The position numbers and the translations under genes were made by a program. From Gyrodactylus bullatarudis (lineage: Eukaryota; Platyhelminthes; Monogenea; Gyrodactylidea; Gyrodactylidae), in the NCBI GenBank assembly GCA_012064415.1, contig SSNU01000052.1:312403-376402 (forward strand): 64,000 bases of DNA, read 5' to 3'. Positions 26,089 through 37,850 of the stretch are shown here, in pieces; position 1 is the first letter of the stretch, and the number at the start of each line of letters is the position of its first letter. Under the pieces are notes generated by a model. That model ran no database searches, was not told the origin of the DNA, and was given only the letters and a program-made list of their open reading frames with translations.

Positions 26089-28739
26089 TATTCTTAAAAT
26101 TAGTTTTTATATAAATATCTTAGTATAATCTTGAAACCAGTATATCCTTAAAATAATTAAAATTTTAAGAATATCCTAATCTCGTACTGGGCTTGTCAAG
26201 TTTGTCTTTTTTCTTATTCAAAACTTTCAAGATAATATCACTATGGAATTGGTCACATTTATTTTTTACAATCCTCCGAAATCAAAACAACGAATCAAAT
26301 AAAAATTTGACAGGCTTCGTTAAAATCATTTTTTTGTGTTTTATCACGTTATCGTCTAGTCAAGTCAAAGTCAGAAGAAGCAAGAGCAAGAGAAGCTTTC
26401 GAAAAATATTTGGAGGATTTGGTTTTTCAACCAGCTTTTCTCTCTGTTCTGAAAACCATTTAAATTTATAATTTTTCTGCAATATCATCAGGATTCAAAG
26501 TCTTATAATGAATTATTTTGAAAATGAGGTATTAAAATGATACTTTATTATAGCATGGTATTTTTCTTCATGTCAATAATCTAAATTTACAATTTTTTGA
26601 GGCCTAGAGCTGATTTTCATCGTTTAGCAGTTTGCTGAGCTCAAAAATACCTCTGTCAAAGTAATTCGTGTAATTATAAAAAGAAAAATCTTTCATGTAA
26701 TTCTAAGTGCCATCATTTCCAAATGAATAAAATTTCGATTTAGATAGGGTGAGGGTTACAAAAGTTATCACCTCATATCTACCTCATAAATTTTATATAA
26801 AATTATATAGTTTGAGTCAAAATTCTTTAAAGTGAATAACAGATTTCACACTTGTGTGAGTCACAGATTCTCTCACAAGTTATAAAGATGTTTAACTGCC
26901 TTTCAGATTTTATATTCAGTAGAGAAAAAAGAAGAAGTATGTTTCTCAATTTCATCAGATATTTTTTTGTGTTATAGCTGATTGCGTAAGTACTAATAAT
27001 TAATCTCACGAACAGTTTTAATGGTCAACTGAAGGGGTGCATTGCATTTTTTCCAATTTCTTTTCTCATACACAGGATTAAGTTTAAAACTTTTACAGAC
27101 GATAAAAGGAGCAAAAGATTTTTGATAAAATATAATACAAGATATATTTTATTGAAATACTATCTTAACCAGTAGAAAGAGGGAGGGGGGTTGATTGAGT
27201 AATTCTTTTTTGAATTTTCCAATTATTCTAGGCTAATCAAAGATTGAGGCCCTACTTACTTAAGCTAGTAAATATGATGATTGGAATTTTGTAAAAATTA
27301 TTTTTTTGCGATAATATTTAGATTCAGGGAGGATGAGCAAAAAATGATAAGGAAAAGGTGTTTTTTTTGAAATTACCATTTTCAAGTTTTCTCGGATTAA
27401 TTAAGTGGTATTTCAAAAATACAAACAATCACAAAAAAATAGTATAAGTTATAATCTCAAATCATTCCGTCCAATAACAGACTTTCATACTCCTGGACTT
27501 TAACAATTTGATGATGCAGTGTTAAGCACATGATTATTATTAAATGATGTTCTTATTCTTATCGTTTGTTTCAAGAAATCTTATCCAAAATTTACGAACC
27601 TTAAACTTTGATGGAGAATTATCATATCCAGATTGAGTAAATCAAGGTAATTTGAGACTTGAATCATTGTGTATAGAAATTTAGAGCAAATTATTTTAAC
27701 AATTCAAATGAATCAGAAGTAGGTCCTTGGCGTTTGGTCTTGTTGTAGCCTCTTTTTGTCATGTCATCAATTTGTTAAAATGAAACTTCGTTGAAGAAAA
27801 TACACTCTATATTGCAATTCAGTGTCTACACAAACTATAGGGGGCGGCGAGAACCTTTGAATTTTATTTGGATTATATTATGAGTACATTCCTATCTTCA
27901 TATTAACTAGCTTCAGTAATGAATATTTAAAAAACGAAAAATCTTATCATATTCGAAGAAAATAATTATGAGTGAGGATTTAATTCATCAATGGTATATT
28001 GCATGAATATTACACCTAAATATAATTCATGCTCTAATTAACATACAGGTGCTATTTTATTCTATATAATAAATTGAATAAATAAATAAGATTGAAGAGA
28101 ATATTAAAATAAAATAAGATCAATCGAGGAGAAAAATATTATTTTCTCTCATCTATTTGGCTCTTCGCCCTTTTTATGTTACGAGGAAAAGATCTTTTAT
28201 AATGTTCATTCGTTTCCGGGTAGGAACAATAGAAATTATAGAAAATGTATCTAATAATGCATTTATCGGCTTTATTAAATTTTGCGTCAAAAATTTTTGG
28301 CAAATGAGATAATCAAAGAATATCATGAAAAGTGCGGCCACGGAGGACGGAAGGCTACCAAGTATCAGGTAGAGTCAGTATTCAGACTCTACCCCTGTTA
28401 ACATATGAATACTGATTATAAAAATAAATAGGAAACCTTCCATTGGTTCATTTCCATATTGAATCTAGTGCAATGGGGGGAAAAGTTGGAGACATTGCTC
28501 TGGGCCTTTTGATTACTCTTGTCTTTTTAGAAAACTATCAATCGGTAACTGCCCACTGTGTCTCTCAGCAAAACTCAAACTTACTTGCCTTTTCTTGCAT
28601 GAATCATTATGATTCACCTGGTATAATATCAAACTCTGTTTCATTTGTGAATTTGACATTCGGATGAATCGTATTTAACATTTGGCTAGTTTTACTAAAA
28701 TTTATGTCTTTTTCTACCAATAGGAATTTATCATCTGAT
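26089..28739. other. Long AT-rich stretch, no firm gene
   Basis: No confident gene. At 27690-27850 the minus strand reads CIFFNEVSF, then TKRGYNKTKRQGPTSDSF after a stop, which weakly resembles an IS630/Tc1 transposase around its second acid; too short and broken to call. A 14-bp G-rich/GC patch at 28336-28350 and a nearby inverted GTAGAGTC/GACTCTAC pair (28374-28394) are unexplained. Confidence 0.35.
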
Positions 28740-29300
28740 TATCTGCTGCATTGGATCCTGTTCAAGAGATGCGAGAAACATGTCAGCAGTTGGAACGATG
28801 GGCTTCTCATTGCGACTCCGTCAATATGTCTGTAAAATTGTCCTTCAAATTGAGGTATGTTGTATACGTGGGATATATATTTAATCTTCAGGATATAACA
28901 AGGTAGATGTTGATTACCGTCAAATATATGAGATCTTCTACTACTTGAGGTGGAATACTACATATAGAAAGATATTTAGAAATTTGGTTCATTATGAATT
29001 CTAGCGTCTCTTTGACTGGAAAATTTGTGAATAAAAAGAATACATGAGATGAGATCATTTTGCTATTTAAAAAATTGGCATCTCTGTGCTTCGAAACGAC
29101 ATCTCTTGAGTTACTGAATGTTCACAAACCTGATTCCTCAAGGGCAACAGCTTTGAGTTCAACCATTTGACGAGGAGATGCTGCTGGCTGGCTGACATGT
29201 CAAGGATTAGTCTGTAAGCAGTAAGCATAACGTTGAACACTGAACAATCACAATCTGGAGGGGAGGCTTTTTCAAAGACAATTTTCAAAAGGGGGTGCAA
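28740..29300 (-). pseudogene. PLE reverse transcriptase relic (B/D-like)
   Basis: Minus strand: RLILDMSASQQHLLVKWL and LPLRNQVCEHSV (29215-29090), matching the PLE-B stretch RPILDMTPSPQHGLVQWL…CPHSV. About 300 bp further, FEGQFYRHIDGVAMRSP (28860-28790) is motif B with G changed to R. The palm A and YVDD boxes are not recognisable. Order and strand agree with one decayed element. Confidence 0.8.
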
Positions 29301-29583
29301 CTCAAGAAGAATTTAGTTATATGCATTTCTAAATGTCACTCGCAAATAAATTGTTGAAATAAAAAATATAGGATTTATAATTTAATTATATATATTCATC
29401 GAGTCATATTTTACAAGTAAGGTATTTTAAACAAATAAAGCACAATGGTATAATCAGAAGAGGTGTGAGGTTTCATATCAAAAAGTTATAAGAGCATATA
29501 TCGGTCATATATTTTGTAATAGGTCATATTTTTTAAAAGGCATATGATATAGTAAAAGGATATAATCAATTTGGTACAAAATT

Positions 29584-29708
29584 AAAAACAATTTATATAA
29601 TGTTAATTATGATGAACATATTTAAAGTGTTTAGCTGTAATTGCATTTTCAATTAAAATATATTATGTCGAGATTCTCGAAAGTTTATTCATCTTTACAA
29701 CTAAATCA
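29584..29708 (+). repeat. 5' LTR (3' part) of a Ty3/gypsy element
   Basis: This 125-bp segment matches 31902-32025 closely, ending TTTACAACTAAATCA in both. TGGTGACATGGCGAAC follows immediately (29709) and is a plausible tRNA primer-binding site. The true left LTR boundary is not clear; similarity may extend to about 29567. Confidence 0.75.
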
Positions 29709-30480
29709 TGGTGACATGGCGAACAAGCTTTACAGTGAATTGCATGGGAGAACTTCGAGTTGAACCAGATCTCGCAAAAGACTTCTTTCAACGGATTGAA
29801 GTTATAATCGATGCCTACAAAGTACCTGCCCTTGAAACAAAAAATTTGGTCAGATTTACCACTTCCTATACGCAGACTGCGCATTGCGCTGGGCCACACC
29901 AAGTTTGATGACATTAGTGAGATCAGAAAAAAGTACATAAGTTGCATTGAAAGAAATTCTTCAATGGCAATCAAGAAGGCTAAATTCAAGTCAGCCAGGC
30001 AAAGTTCTGAGGAGTCGTTAGAGGATTTCCTCAATAGACTCAGGAGGCTAGCTAACTTAGCTGGGTGCAGTGAAGATGAAATGGCTAATCAAATTTGCTT
30101 TGGCATACAGGATCTCAAGTTGAGATCCAAACTTTATAAAACTGATAAAATGAAAATTAAAACTGTCAGGTCCATTATAAATAAGTTTCAATCAAACCAA
30201 GAAATTGATGAATTCATCAGACAAGAAGGGATTATCAGAGTCAATAAGGTTGTGTCCAAAGGGAAATGTTGGAGACGTAACAGAACAAATCACAGGGCTT
30301 AAGACTGTTTCCACAAAGGGTCAAAGTGTAACACATGCCAGAAATCTGGACACTCGTCTTACATGTGTGAACGTGGTGCAAAGTCTAATCACCGACAGAA
30401 GAAGAGATATAAAGTGAATCAGATGGAGTTCGAGAATATTTCATCTGAGGAGCTTAGTGAAATTGAAGTAAATAAAAAGA
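29700..30480 (+). pseudogene. Gag-like region with CCHC zinc knuckle
   Basis: The region starts in one frame (LRVEPDLAKDFFQRIEVIID) and shifts near 29910 to a second (FDDISEIRKKYISCIERNSS). SLEDFLNRLRRLANLAGCSE is the usual retrotransposon gag helix. After a stop at about 30302 and a frame change, CNTCQKSGHSSYMC forms one C-x2-C-x4-H-x4-C zinc knuckle, which binds RNA in Gag. The coding region then runs directly into RT without a protease. Confidence 0.8.
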
Positions 30481-30497
30481 AGTTTATAAGTTTATAA

Positions 30498-31520
30498 GTG
30501 TATAAATTTATTCATTTGCAAAAGAAGGTCATTCCAAATTTGGAGGACATCACAAGAGAATTTGTAAATTGTGAATTCTATTCTGTGTTGGATTTAGAGA
30601 ATGCATATCATCAAATTAAGTTGGATGAGAAATCTCAAGAACTGACGTGCATAGCCACATTAGGATATTTTGCTTTCAAGAAATTACCTTTTGGAGTCTC
30701 GTCTACTACAATCATATTTCAGGAAGTCATGGAATAAAGTTCTCAGGGTGTCAAAAACTGTAGAGTGTTCCAAGATGACATTCTAATAGGAAGCAAGACC
30801 GAGGCACAGCATGATGAAGTAATGAAGGTAGTATTGGTAAGGCTGTCTAAATATGGCTTTAAAATCAATAATGCGAATTCGCAAATTTGCAAAAAAGAGG
30901 CCGAGTATTTAGGAGTCAAATTATCACTTAACAAGATTCAACCTCTTAACAAAAAGGTTTTGAAGCTGCAAGAGCTCAAGATGCCTGCCAACAAAAAGGA
31001 ATTAAGATCCATCATGGGCAGCTTACGTCACTATGGGATGTTTTGCAAGAATTTCGCGATGAAGGCGGAACAGATATACAGGTTACTGAGTTCGGGAGTT
31101 GCATGGAACTGGACTCAGGAGCACGAGAAAACAATAAAGTCCATTCTGGTTGAAATAGAGAAAGGAATAGTAGTTCCTTACAATATCGACCGACCTTTAT
31201 ATCTTAGCACGGATGCATCCTTGCAGGGTTTAGGATTCTGTCTATCACATGATGAGAGAATGGAACAGGTCGTGTTCTCAGGCAGTCGAGTTCTCAGACC
31301 AGAAGAGAAAAACTACAGTAACATCGAGAGAAAGGCGTTAGGCATAATTTATGCTGTACGCAAAAGTCACAAGTTTCTGGCTGGAAGAAAATTGTTTATC
31401 CAAACTGATTATCAACCACTGGAAGTCTTTTCAAAATTTAGGAAAAAGAAAGTTTCCTCTAGAATTGAAAATTGGCGAATTGATTTGCTTGAATATGATT
31501 TCATAATTAAATATTAAAAT
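30498..31520 (+). pseudogene. Ty3/gypsy reverse transcriptase-RNase H, one stop
   Basis: IPNLEDITREF and YSVLDLENAYHQIKL (RT motif A), LGYFAFKKLPFGVSS (motif B), a TAA at 30735-30737 with a local frame change, then RVFQDDILIG (motif C with F for Y), YGFKINNANSQICKKEAEYL, and the thumb/connection. RNase H follows: YLSTDASLQGLGFCL, KNYSNIERKALGIIYAV and IQTDYQPLEV, with D, E and D in place. The frame closes at 31517. One interruption is enough to inactivate this copy. Confidence 0.92.
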
Positions 31521-31890
31521 GGAGAACTCATGTGTTTTCCGGATCTGTTGTCAAGGTTTTCGACTCACGAGGATGAAGAAAATACAAGCGGTAGTTCAGA
31601 TGGATGAGAATTTGTTGGATAAAATATACAAATCAAATGAGAAACGCTACCTAACTTTGAAGAAATATATAAGCAAAGATTGGCCTAAGTATGTCCCGGA
31701 GAACATGAGGGAATACTCAAAAAAATGTATGCATATACGATAGAAAAAGGCATACTTCGTTTTGAAGGCAGACCGGTGGTTCCTCATGATGTTAGATCTG
31801 TGGTTCTTAGCAGGCTACATGATCAACATCAGGGTCAGACTTTAACCACGGAATTGACTCGAAAATGGGTCTACTGGCCATTTGGTGCAA
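31521..31890 (+). pseudogene. Ty3/gypsy integrase N-terminal zinc-binding segment
   Basis: A spacer frame (31519-31743) is followed by EKGILRFEGRPVVPHDVRSV, LSRLHDQHQGQTL and RKWVYWPFGAN-stop. LHDQHQG and VYWP are hallmarks of the H2C2 integrase N-terminal domain. The DDE core is absent, replaced directly by the 3' LTR segment. Confidence 0.75.
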
Positions 31891-31901
31891 ATTGATTATT
31901 T

Positions 31902-32025
31902 AAAAAAATTTATATAATTTTAATTATGATGAACATATTTAAAGTGTTTAAATTTACTTTTATTTTCAATTAAAATATATTATATCGAGATTCTCGAAAG
32001 TTTATTCATCTTTACAACTAAATCA
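31902..32025 (+). repeat. 3' LTR segment of the Ty3/gypsy element
   Basis: Matches 29584-29708 including TCGAGATTCTCGAAAGTTTA and the terminal CTAAATCA. Followed by GCATATTTATAGG. Confidence 0.75.
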
Positions 32026-32361
32026 GCATATTTATAGGTCATATTTATACATAATATATACTTTGCATAGAATACTATACCTAATATAATTGACCAATCA
32101 CATTCATTCTTTAATTTCCCATGATTGAGATTTTGATTACATTATGCAGCGTGCTATATTATTTTAACCATGCCAAAATCTCCAACACCATGTACCATAT
32201 AATTAACGAGTTTTATCGAATCCTTACCAAATCCTAGAATCTTGAACGGGATATTTATTTGTAATATTTGATGTTGCACTGCCAACCAACACAAATCATT
32301 TCTTAATTTATTAACTTTGACTCATAAGTAGTAGGGGAATTTTAAAAGTCATATTATTTAA

Positions 32362-33190
32362 CCCTTAAAGACCAAAGCCATTTTTTGGAAAAATTTGAGG
32401 TGGCTCCTCACCAATTGTCTCATTTAAACATGGTCTACCTCTTTCAACTGGATTTGATCCAGATATAATCAAAGAATGAGCAAGATTTACTCAAAATTTT
32501 CGTCTAGGTCTAACACTTTTTGCGGCAATACCCGCATTAAGATGGCTCTCTTAGAATATTATGTAAGTATTGATAGTAGCACTAACAATTGTTTGCCAAA
32601 AAACATAAATTCTACTTTTTTGATTTGTAAGATGGCCTATACCTAGCTGTGATTGAATCGTAAAGATCGACTCCTCCCAAGTACTTTTGAAATTCAATTG
32701 TTGAATACGGTTTGATCTTATAGATGAAATCCTTTTTCTGCAAGCGCTGTAGATAGAAGTATAATTGAGAAAAAGTTAGCAGCAAAGATTTTGTAATTAT
32801 GATAGGGCTTCGAATGCCTTATTTAGTTCATGACTACAGATCCACCAACTCCAAATACTGACTTTTCTCTATCTGAAGTCCCTTGATATGACTCAAAGTC
32901 ATGAAGGTATCCAAAAAATATTCATCTTGCCCACATCTTAATTCTTAAAGGATAGGGCTTTCCATTAATATATTAACCCACAGGAAAAAAATTACCTTTA
33001 GTTGGTATCATCATTTCAATTGTATTCTTTTGAAATAAGTCCAACCAAGGCCTGATTTTCCAAAACTTGCCTTAGCATGTTTCAACATCTACTGTATCGT
33101 TATCAACAAAGTGGAGATTTTTGATGAGCTTTTGTCGTCTGTTTCTTGACACATTATCGGCAATTCGGCTAATTCACGTATCCCTGTCCA
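32362..33190 (-). pseudogene. piggyBac-like transposase relic
   Basis: Minus strand, with frameshifts: a segment around 33120 with LHFVDND, then MMIPTKGNFF and GKPYPLRIKMWA, then YLHDFESYQGTSDREKSVFG and VGGSVVMN, PYHNYKIFAANFFSI and FQKYLGGVDLYDSITARYRP, followed by SKKVEFMFF. These are the successive landmarks of the piggyBac/PGBD domain, including the D of VDLYD. TTAA at 32358-32361 followed by CCCTTAAAGACC looks like the element's end and target site. The other end was not found. Confidence 0.8.
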
Positions 33191-34496
33191 AGTACATCTT
33201 ATTCGCGAGTAGCCTAATAATTATGAATATTTTTCAGGTTTTTGCTAATTATGCATAATCAGCAGGAAAACTTGCAGTTTATGTTTTATCACAAAATTAT
33301 CCAAATCCGTTATACAAGATATTTAAAACTGATGGATAGAGGTGAAAAAATGATTTATTGGGGGTAAAAATCACATACAAATTTTAGAGAGTTTATTTAT
33401 CTAATCTTAATATTAATTTTAAATTATTCATTATATTAAATTAACTATAAACATACAAGTTGCAACTTGGATAGATAAGAAAAAATTAAAATTTAAAAAG
33501 AACAAAAATCTTAAGTAGCATGTTTGAAAAGATAATTTCTAATTTTTCGAAAAATATTTTGCTTAGAGTTATCATTCTCCATCATAAATACTTTATCACT
33601 CAAAAGTGGTCACTGAGACTTCAAAATATAAAATATATATACATATATTATAATGATTGACTCACCTTTTAACACTTGATTTGTCTCTTCAATTTCAGTT
33701 TCCAAATTTAAAATTGCTAAAAGTTTCGTGAATTCTCTTGTATTACCACAAAATACATCATAAAAAACAAAATTTGTCATCTTATTATGCATTATTGAAA
33801 AAATATGAAAATACAAGTATTTCTTTATGCCAAAGATTTTTATTGCCCAGTGGTTACCTTATTCGTTTTCTTGGTTTTCGAGAATTCTGAATCTGAAGCA
33901 TTTATAAGATAGTTACTGTTTAAAATGTCCTAATTGCAAAAGCAGGAGTCAATAAGTCTTACATTTTTAAATAATTTTATTCTGGTCAATCTTTATAATT
34001 AATGCATATATTTTATATTTTGAAGTCTGAGTGATTAATTTGATATCCCTTGTCAGTAGGTACGTAATTTGAAAATACAATATGATTAATTTATGTTTTT
34101 ATTAGAAAAAATTAAATATTCGCTCAATATAATCAATTTATAATTAAATTTTAGATGTCATTGGATCAACCTTTAGATTAAACAATAGCAAATCTTGGTT
34201 TTTTTTCAAATCATTAAGAGCCAATGGGATTTGTTGGATGAGTAAATTCAGTTTTCTTAAATATGATTGGTACCCAAGCATATATAGTTACTGTGAAAGA
34301 TGATGCAAAGTATTTCACGCATAAGGATATCTATTTCGAGCTGTCATCAAACTGGGTACGGAAAGCTTGGTTTCATTCGGAAAATGTAAGCCCAAAGAGA
34401 CAAAGTGGTCTGGAAAAAATCTACATTATTTTCTTAAAAATATATTTTTCTATGAAGAGAACTTACTTCTTTCGCCTGAAAAGTTAAAATTTATAT
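33191..34496. other. AT-rich stretch, no gene recognised
   Basis: Short open frames (33610-33816 minus, 34263-34487 plus) have background composition and no motif. Confidence 0.4.
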
Positions 34497-34568
34497 TTAT
34501 ACTTTCTTGTTTTTAACTGTTTCCAATGAAGAATTCATTGTAAGGATTTAGAAGACAAGTGAATATTT

Positions 34569-34619
34569 AGTGATAAAGCTTATATATTTCACCGGATCTC
34601 ATCAGACTCTTACACCGGC
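34569..34619 (-). ncRNA. Hammerhead ribozyme, PLE-D
   Basis: Minus strand: GCCGGU (34619-34614), AGU, CUGAUGA, GA, UCCGG, U, GAAA, an imperfect AU-rich stem III containing AAGCUUU, UC and ACU (34571-34569). The core is canonical. CCGG upstream pairs with CCGG before GAAA, extended by a G-U. Stem I is short (AGU/ACU), consistent with reliance on the extra pairing or on dimerisation. Confidence 0.78.
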
Positions 34620-34749
34620 TAGATATATATACAATTTTAAAACAGATAAAATGTTTAATAAAATCATCTGATTGGTTCAATCGGATTTGAGCACAATAGA
34701 GCACAAGGGGGGGAGGGATTTCAATTCAATTGGTTGTTTGTCTCCAGGA

Positions 34750-35290
34750 TCATTGTTTCCTCCTAACGTATCTATCCATCGTTGGTTGCCCACTTAGATT
34801 TTTACGTTTTCTGCCCTTCTTAGTGATTGCAGGTGCAGGTTTCTTACCATTTCTATTTCCGCTAATTACAGGTTGAGAGATGATTAGATTATCAACTTTC
34901 GTTGACTTTTCTGAGTTTTCACTTTTTCTCTCATTTGTACTTGTTACTAGGGAAGAGGACTGTAGATTATTGCATTGAGACGTAGATTCAACTACTTGCT
35001 CATTTTGTTCACTAATTGGATTGACCACATTATTCTCTGCAATTTGGGTTGAGCTAGCAACAGGACTCTCTGCTAATAACTTTGCAACCTTTGATAACTT
35101 TTTCTTGTTCGTAAACCGCTTCTTACCTGTGAAACCCAATTGTGTAGCTAATTCTTTTTGCTTGCTTAGATAATATATCCCACAGGAATTTCTTATTTGG
35201 TAATGAATTAGCCGATGTCGCTGAATGTTACAGCTCATTAATGGACCCCACTGAGACTGGTACGAAAGAAACTCACAAAGCATTTAGAAA
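34750..35290 (-). pseudogene. PLE-D protein tail ending in a PIP-box-like peptide
   Basis: Minus strand: KQKELATQLGFTGKKRFTN, KKKLSKVAKLLAESPVASS, a polar S/T/N/E-rich stretch, then PAPAITKKGRKRKNLSGQ and the end QPTMDRYVRRKQ-stop. The first part matches the family B post-endonuclease segment (GRQLGFTG…KVSKLTAN). QPTMDRYV fits the PCNA-interacting consensus Q-x-x-(I/L/M)-x-x-aromatic-x and follows a basic patch, as many PIP boxes do. The first 45 residues of the open frame do not look like PLE. RT and endonuclease are absent. Confidence 0.7.
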
Positions 35291-35314
35291 TAATCTAAGT
35301 ATACATATGTGATA

Positions 35315-35359
35315 GACATATACGCACGTTTCGTCCTCTTTTGGACTTATTAATATGCC
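35315..35359 (-). ncRNA. Hammerhead relic with a conventional stem II
   Basis: Minus strand: GGCAUA (35359-35354), UUAAUAA in place of CUGAUGA, GUCC-AAAAGA-GGAC as stem II, GAA, ACG-UG-CGU as stem III, A, then UAUGUC (35320-35315). Stem I GGCAUA/UAUGUC pairs over six positions with one G-U. Only the core is changed, at three transition positions (C to U, G to A, G to A). It is the classical fold, unlike the pLTR ribozymes elsewhere in the window. Confidence 0.5.
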
Positions 35360-35779
35360 GCAACCTTAGACCTCTCGTACTGAAATCCAATGCTTAATCC
35401 ACTCATTTAACATCCCATGCAACTTCTATATCCTCTACTACCTAAGCACCTAGAACGAAATATTTATAGTTAACCTTTCACTAATTATAATTAATTAAAT
35501 AATTCATGATGTAAATTGATAAAATCTCAAGATTAAGCTAATAGGATAAATACATAATAAGTTGAAAATTGGGAGAGAAATAAATTTATTTCATGATCAC
35601 TGTATTGTAATCCTTTTAATTGAGTGGTCTGAATCAGATAAACAATTAATAATAATAAGTTATTAATAACCTATATGTATATTTGTTTAAAACGATATTA
35701 TGATAAAACACAATATAAAATAATTAATTTGCATTTAACCTCATCTCCACTTGTTTTCACTTCCTTCATTAAAACATTA

Positions 35780-36420
35780 CCAAAGATGAGGCTGAAATTG
35801 ACAAGGTCAGGGCAGTATACCTTAGTGAGTATGATTTGGATGATGTGTCATGGCCAGGTTTTGTAACAGCTATGAGAAAGTATATTTGCTTAGTTCCCTT
35901 TATGTTGTCACCCAGAACCGCTTTCTCTGACATTGATAAGGATAGATGACCTTTCAAAAAATACATTGAGGCTCTTATGGAGGCTGCTGCAGTGGTTTCG
36001 GACGAACAGATTAATACCCAAATAATGAGGGGCTTGGATAATCACAAAATCGTTTCAGAGTCAATGAATTGGATGAGGGAATGTCGCTAGAGGTGGTCCT
36101 AAAGAATGTAGAGAAGAAGGCCTTTGAGATAAAGTTCTATAATGAAGTGGCAAGAAGCAAGCACATAAACCCAATGAGCATCCTGAAGTCAATGCTATGA
36201 TCTCTAGCACGAGGTACTCGAGGAAGAATCCGTTCTGTTTGACATGCAAGAAAAATTAATATCACCCAGAGTGTATCAAAAAGTGCGCGACGAGTCGAAA
36301 TTGTAAGAAGAAAGGCTATTATTCAAGTGATTGCAAGAAGTCTCAAATTAATGAAGTAGAGCAAGTATTGGTAGAAAACAATCTATCGGAAATTTCAATA
36401 AAGCACAATGCCCTCTATTC
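35780..36420 (+). pseudogene. Ty3/gypsy gag relic with zinc knuckles
   Basis: Frame fragments include DEAEIDKVRAVYLSEYDLDD, KYIEALMEAAAVVSDEQIN and MRGLDNHKIVSES, then SLEVVLKNVEKKAFE. A cysteine-rich patch follows: CLTCKK…YHPECIKKC and CKKKGYYSSDCKK (36238-36345), one or two decayed CCHC knuckles. Several stops. It leads into protease/RT remnants in the same orientation. Confidence 0.7.
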
Positions 36421-36439
36421 CTATGCTTGTCCTTATAGG

Positions 36440-37015
36440 AATATTTTGAGATAGGAATCAATGCTGACGAAAAGATTAAGGCTCAGTTTTTTGTTGATAA
36501 TGGTAGCTTGGTTAACTTGGTTCCTAAATGGTTTGTGGAGAAACATCAGCAAATACTATTCATTCATTGACCTTTCAGATGCCTATCATCAAATCGAGTT
36601 AGAGAAAGATTCTAGATACTTAACTTATATCTACGCATTTGGGGTATTTTCAATTCACTGAGCTGCAACTTGGATTGTCAGCGGCACCCAGAAGGCAAAG
36701 TCGAGAGCCCTAGCAGGAATACCTAAAATGACGGTGTTTCAAGATGATATCATCATTGGTGGACGGATGGTGGCTAAGCATAATGAGGTTTGTAACATGG
36801 TTGGTGATAGTCTAAGAAGGTATGGTTTCAAAGTTAACCTTCAGAAGCTCCAGAAGTGCAGTAAACGTATTAGATTCATGGGTTTCATCATTATTAATGG
36901 CAAAGTCTTACCTGATCCTGATAAGACCTCAAGAATTAAAGAGCTTGGCACACTAACAAATAAGAGTCGGTTACAGAGTCTTTTAGGTATGCTACAATAT
37001 TATGCTATGTGAGCT
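36440..37015 (+). pseudogene. Ty3/gypsy protease-RT relic
   Basis: EIGINADEKIKAQFFVDNGS and LVNLVPKWFVEKHQQ form a retropepsin-like site in which the expected DTG/DSG reads DNG. The sequence then jumps into FIDLSDAYHQIELEKDSRYL (RT motif A), and after a shift MTVFQDDIIIGG (motif C, F for Y), YGFKVNLQKLQKCSKRIRFM and LPDPDKTSRIKELGTL, ending at 37012. The connecting part between protease and RT is deleted, as in the copies at 14 kb and 30 kb. No RNase H or LTR is found. Confidence 0.85.
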
Positions 37016-37019
37016 ACTA

Positions 37020-37330
37020 AAGTCGTTCTGGAAATAGTCTTCGCATATGTCGAATCCAAGAAACTATTAATTTTCCAATTGAAGGGAAAAACATAAAATC
37101 AAGGAATCAAATTTACGATTGATAAATTCTGAGATCTAGAGATCCATTATTAAGAATTTTAGAGACCTTGAAAATTGTTAGAAAAATCTATCTTGGGACG
37201 AGGGCAAAAGACCATCAGAAGTTTTATGAATCAATGTGAAAATTCTTCAATAAAATTTGCTCATTAAATTTTTAGAGCAAATTTTCAGAATCAAATTCAT
37301 ATTCATAAAACTAAAACTAATTCTTTTTGA
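37020..37330. repeat. Repeat shared with 41240-42200
   Basis: GGAAATAGTCTTCGCATATG and CTTTTGCCCTCGT-region blocks, including ATTGATAAATTCTGAGATCTA and TAATAAAATTTGCTC-like ends, recur around 41246 and 42030-42170. The second site flanks a LINE 3' piece, so this is probably a decayed portion of the same LINE on the minus strand. Confidence 0.45.
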
Positions 37331-37794
37331 AATAAAATTGTTTTTCAATTATCTTTTGTTGAAATCCATATTTTCAACACTTGTAAAATATAACTGAATT
37401 AACGATTGCAATCATCATTTCTTGAATATTTGTAACTCATCTTGAAAATATCAACAAACTTTACTGTATGGAAAATCAAGATATAAATAATTGCTGAAAG
37501 CTTCAGTAGATGTCAACAGACATCGAAATTTCCTCATAGAAGAAATAAAAGCAGGCTTCAAATCATCTTCATCTTTAGCAGCTGAAATTTTTATATTAGC
37601 TATTTCGAAGTAATCAATATTAAAAATTCAATACTATTTTATCGGGATAAGTTCGTTAGTCATGGCTTACATTTACATATTTGAAATTTTTGTTTTGTTC
37701 TCAGATGAGAAGGATCCAGCTAGAAAATTCTGACAAAGTTTCGATTTTAGAAAAAACATGTTGTCTGAACAAGGCATAGTTTTCAGCTATTTTT
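37331..37794. other. AT-rich stretch, nothing recognised
   Basis: No motif or repeat boundary found. Confidence 0.4.
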
Positions 37795-37850
37795 TGTTTT
37801 GAGCTTGCTGACTCGAAGTCATGCTAGTGTTAAGAACGAACGAAGGATTA

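Larger units (their letters stand above)
29584..32025 (+). mobile_element. Ty3/gypsy LTR retrotransposon, internally deleted
   Basis: LTR repeat, gag, RT-RNase H and the start of integrase lie between two LTR segments. The protease/N-terminal RT and most of the integrase are deleted, and the coding region carries frameshifts and a stop. The LTR pair differs at a modest number of sites, so the insertion is not very recent. A separate gypsy fragment lies at 35780-37015. Confidence 0.88.
34497..35290 (-). mobile_element. PLE family D 3' fragment (tail, pLTR, ribozyme, start)
   Basis: Minus strand: tail coding region (to 34750), CCAAT-type sequences, TATATATATC, ribozyme D, then the start peptide MNSSLETVKNKKV (34538-34497). 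It is truncated upstream of the tail. The arrangement matches family C at 20743-21545, and the ribozymes and tails are also closest to C. Confidence 0.75.

Noticed and set aside
27690..27850. Possible IS630/Tc1 transposase fragment on the minus strand
   Set aside because: FFNEVSF followed by GYNKTKRQGPTS is suggestive, but it is too short, broken by a stop, and the catalytic D is N.
34263..34487. 74-codon frame MIGTQAYIVTVKDD
   Set aside because: No motif, background composition and no neighbour relation; treated as chance.
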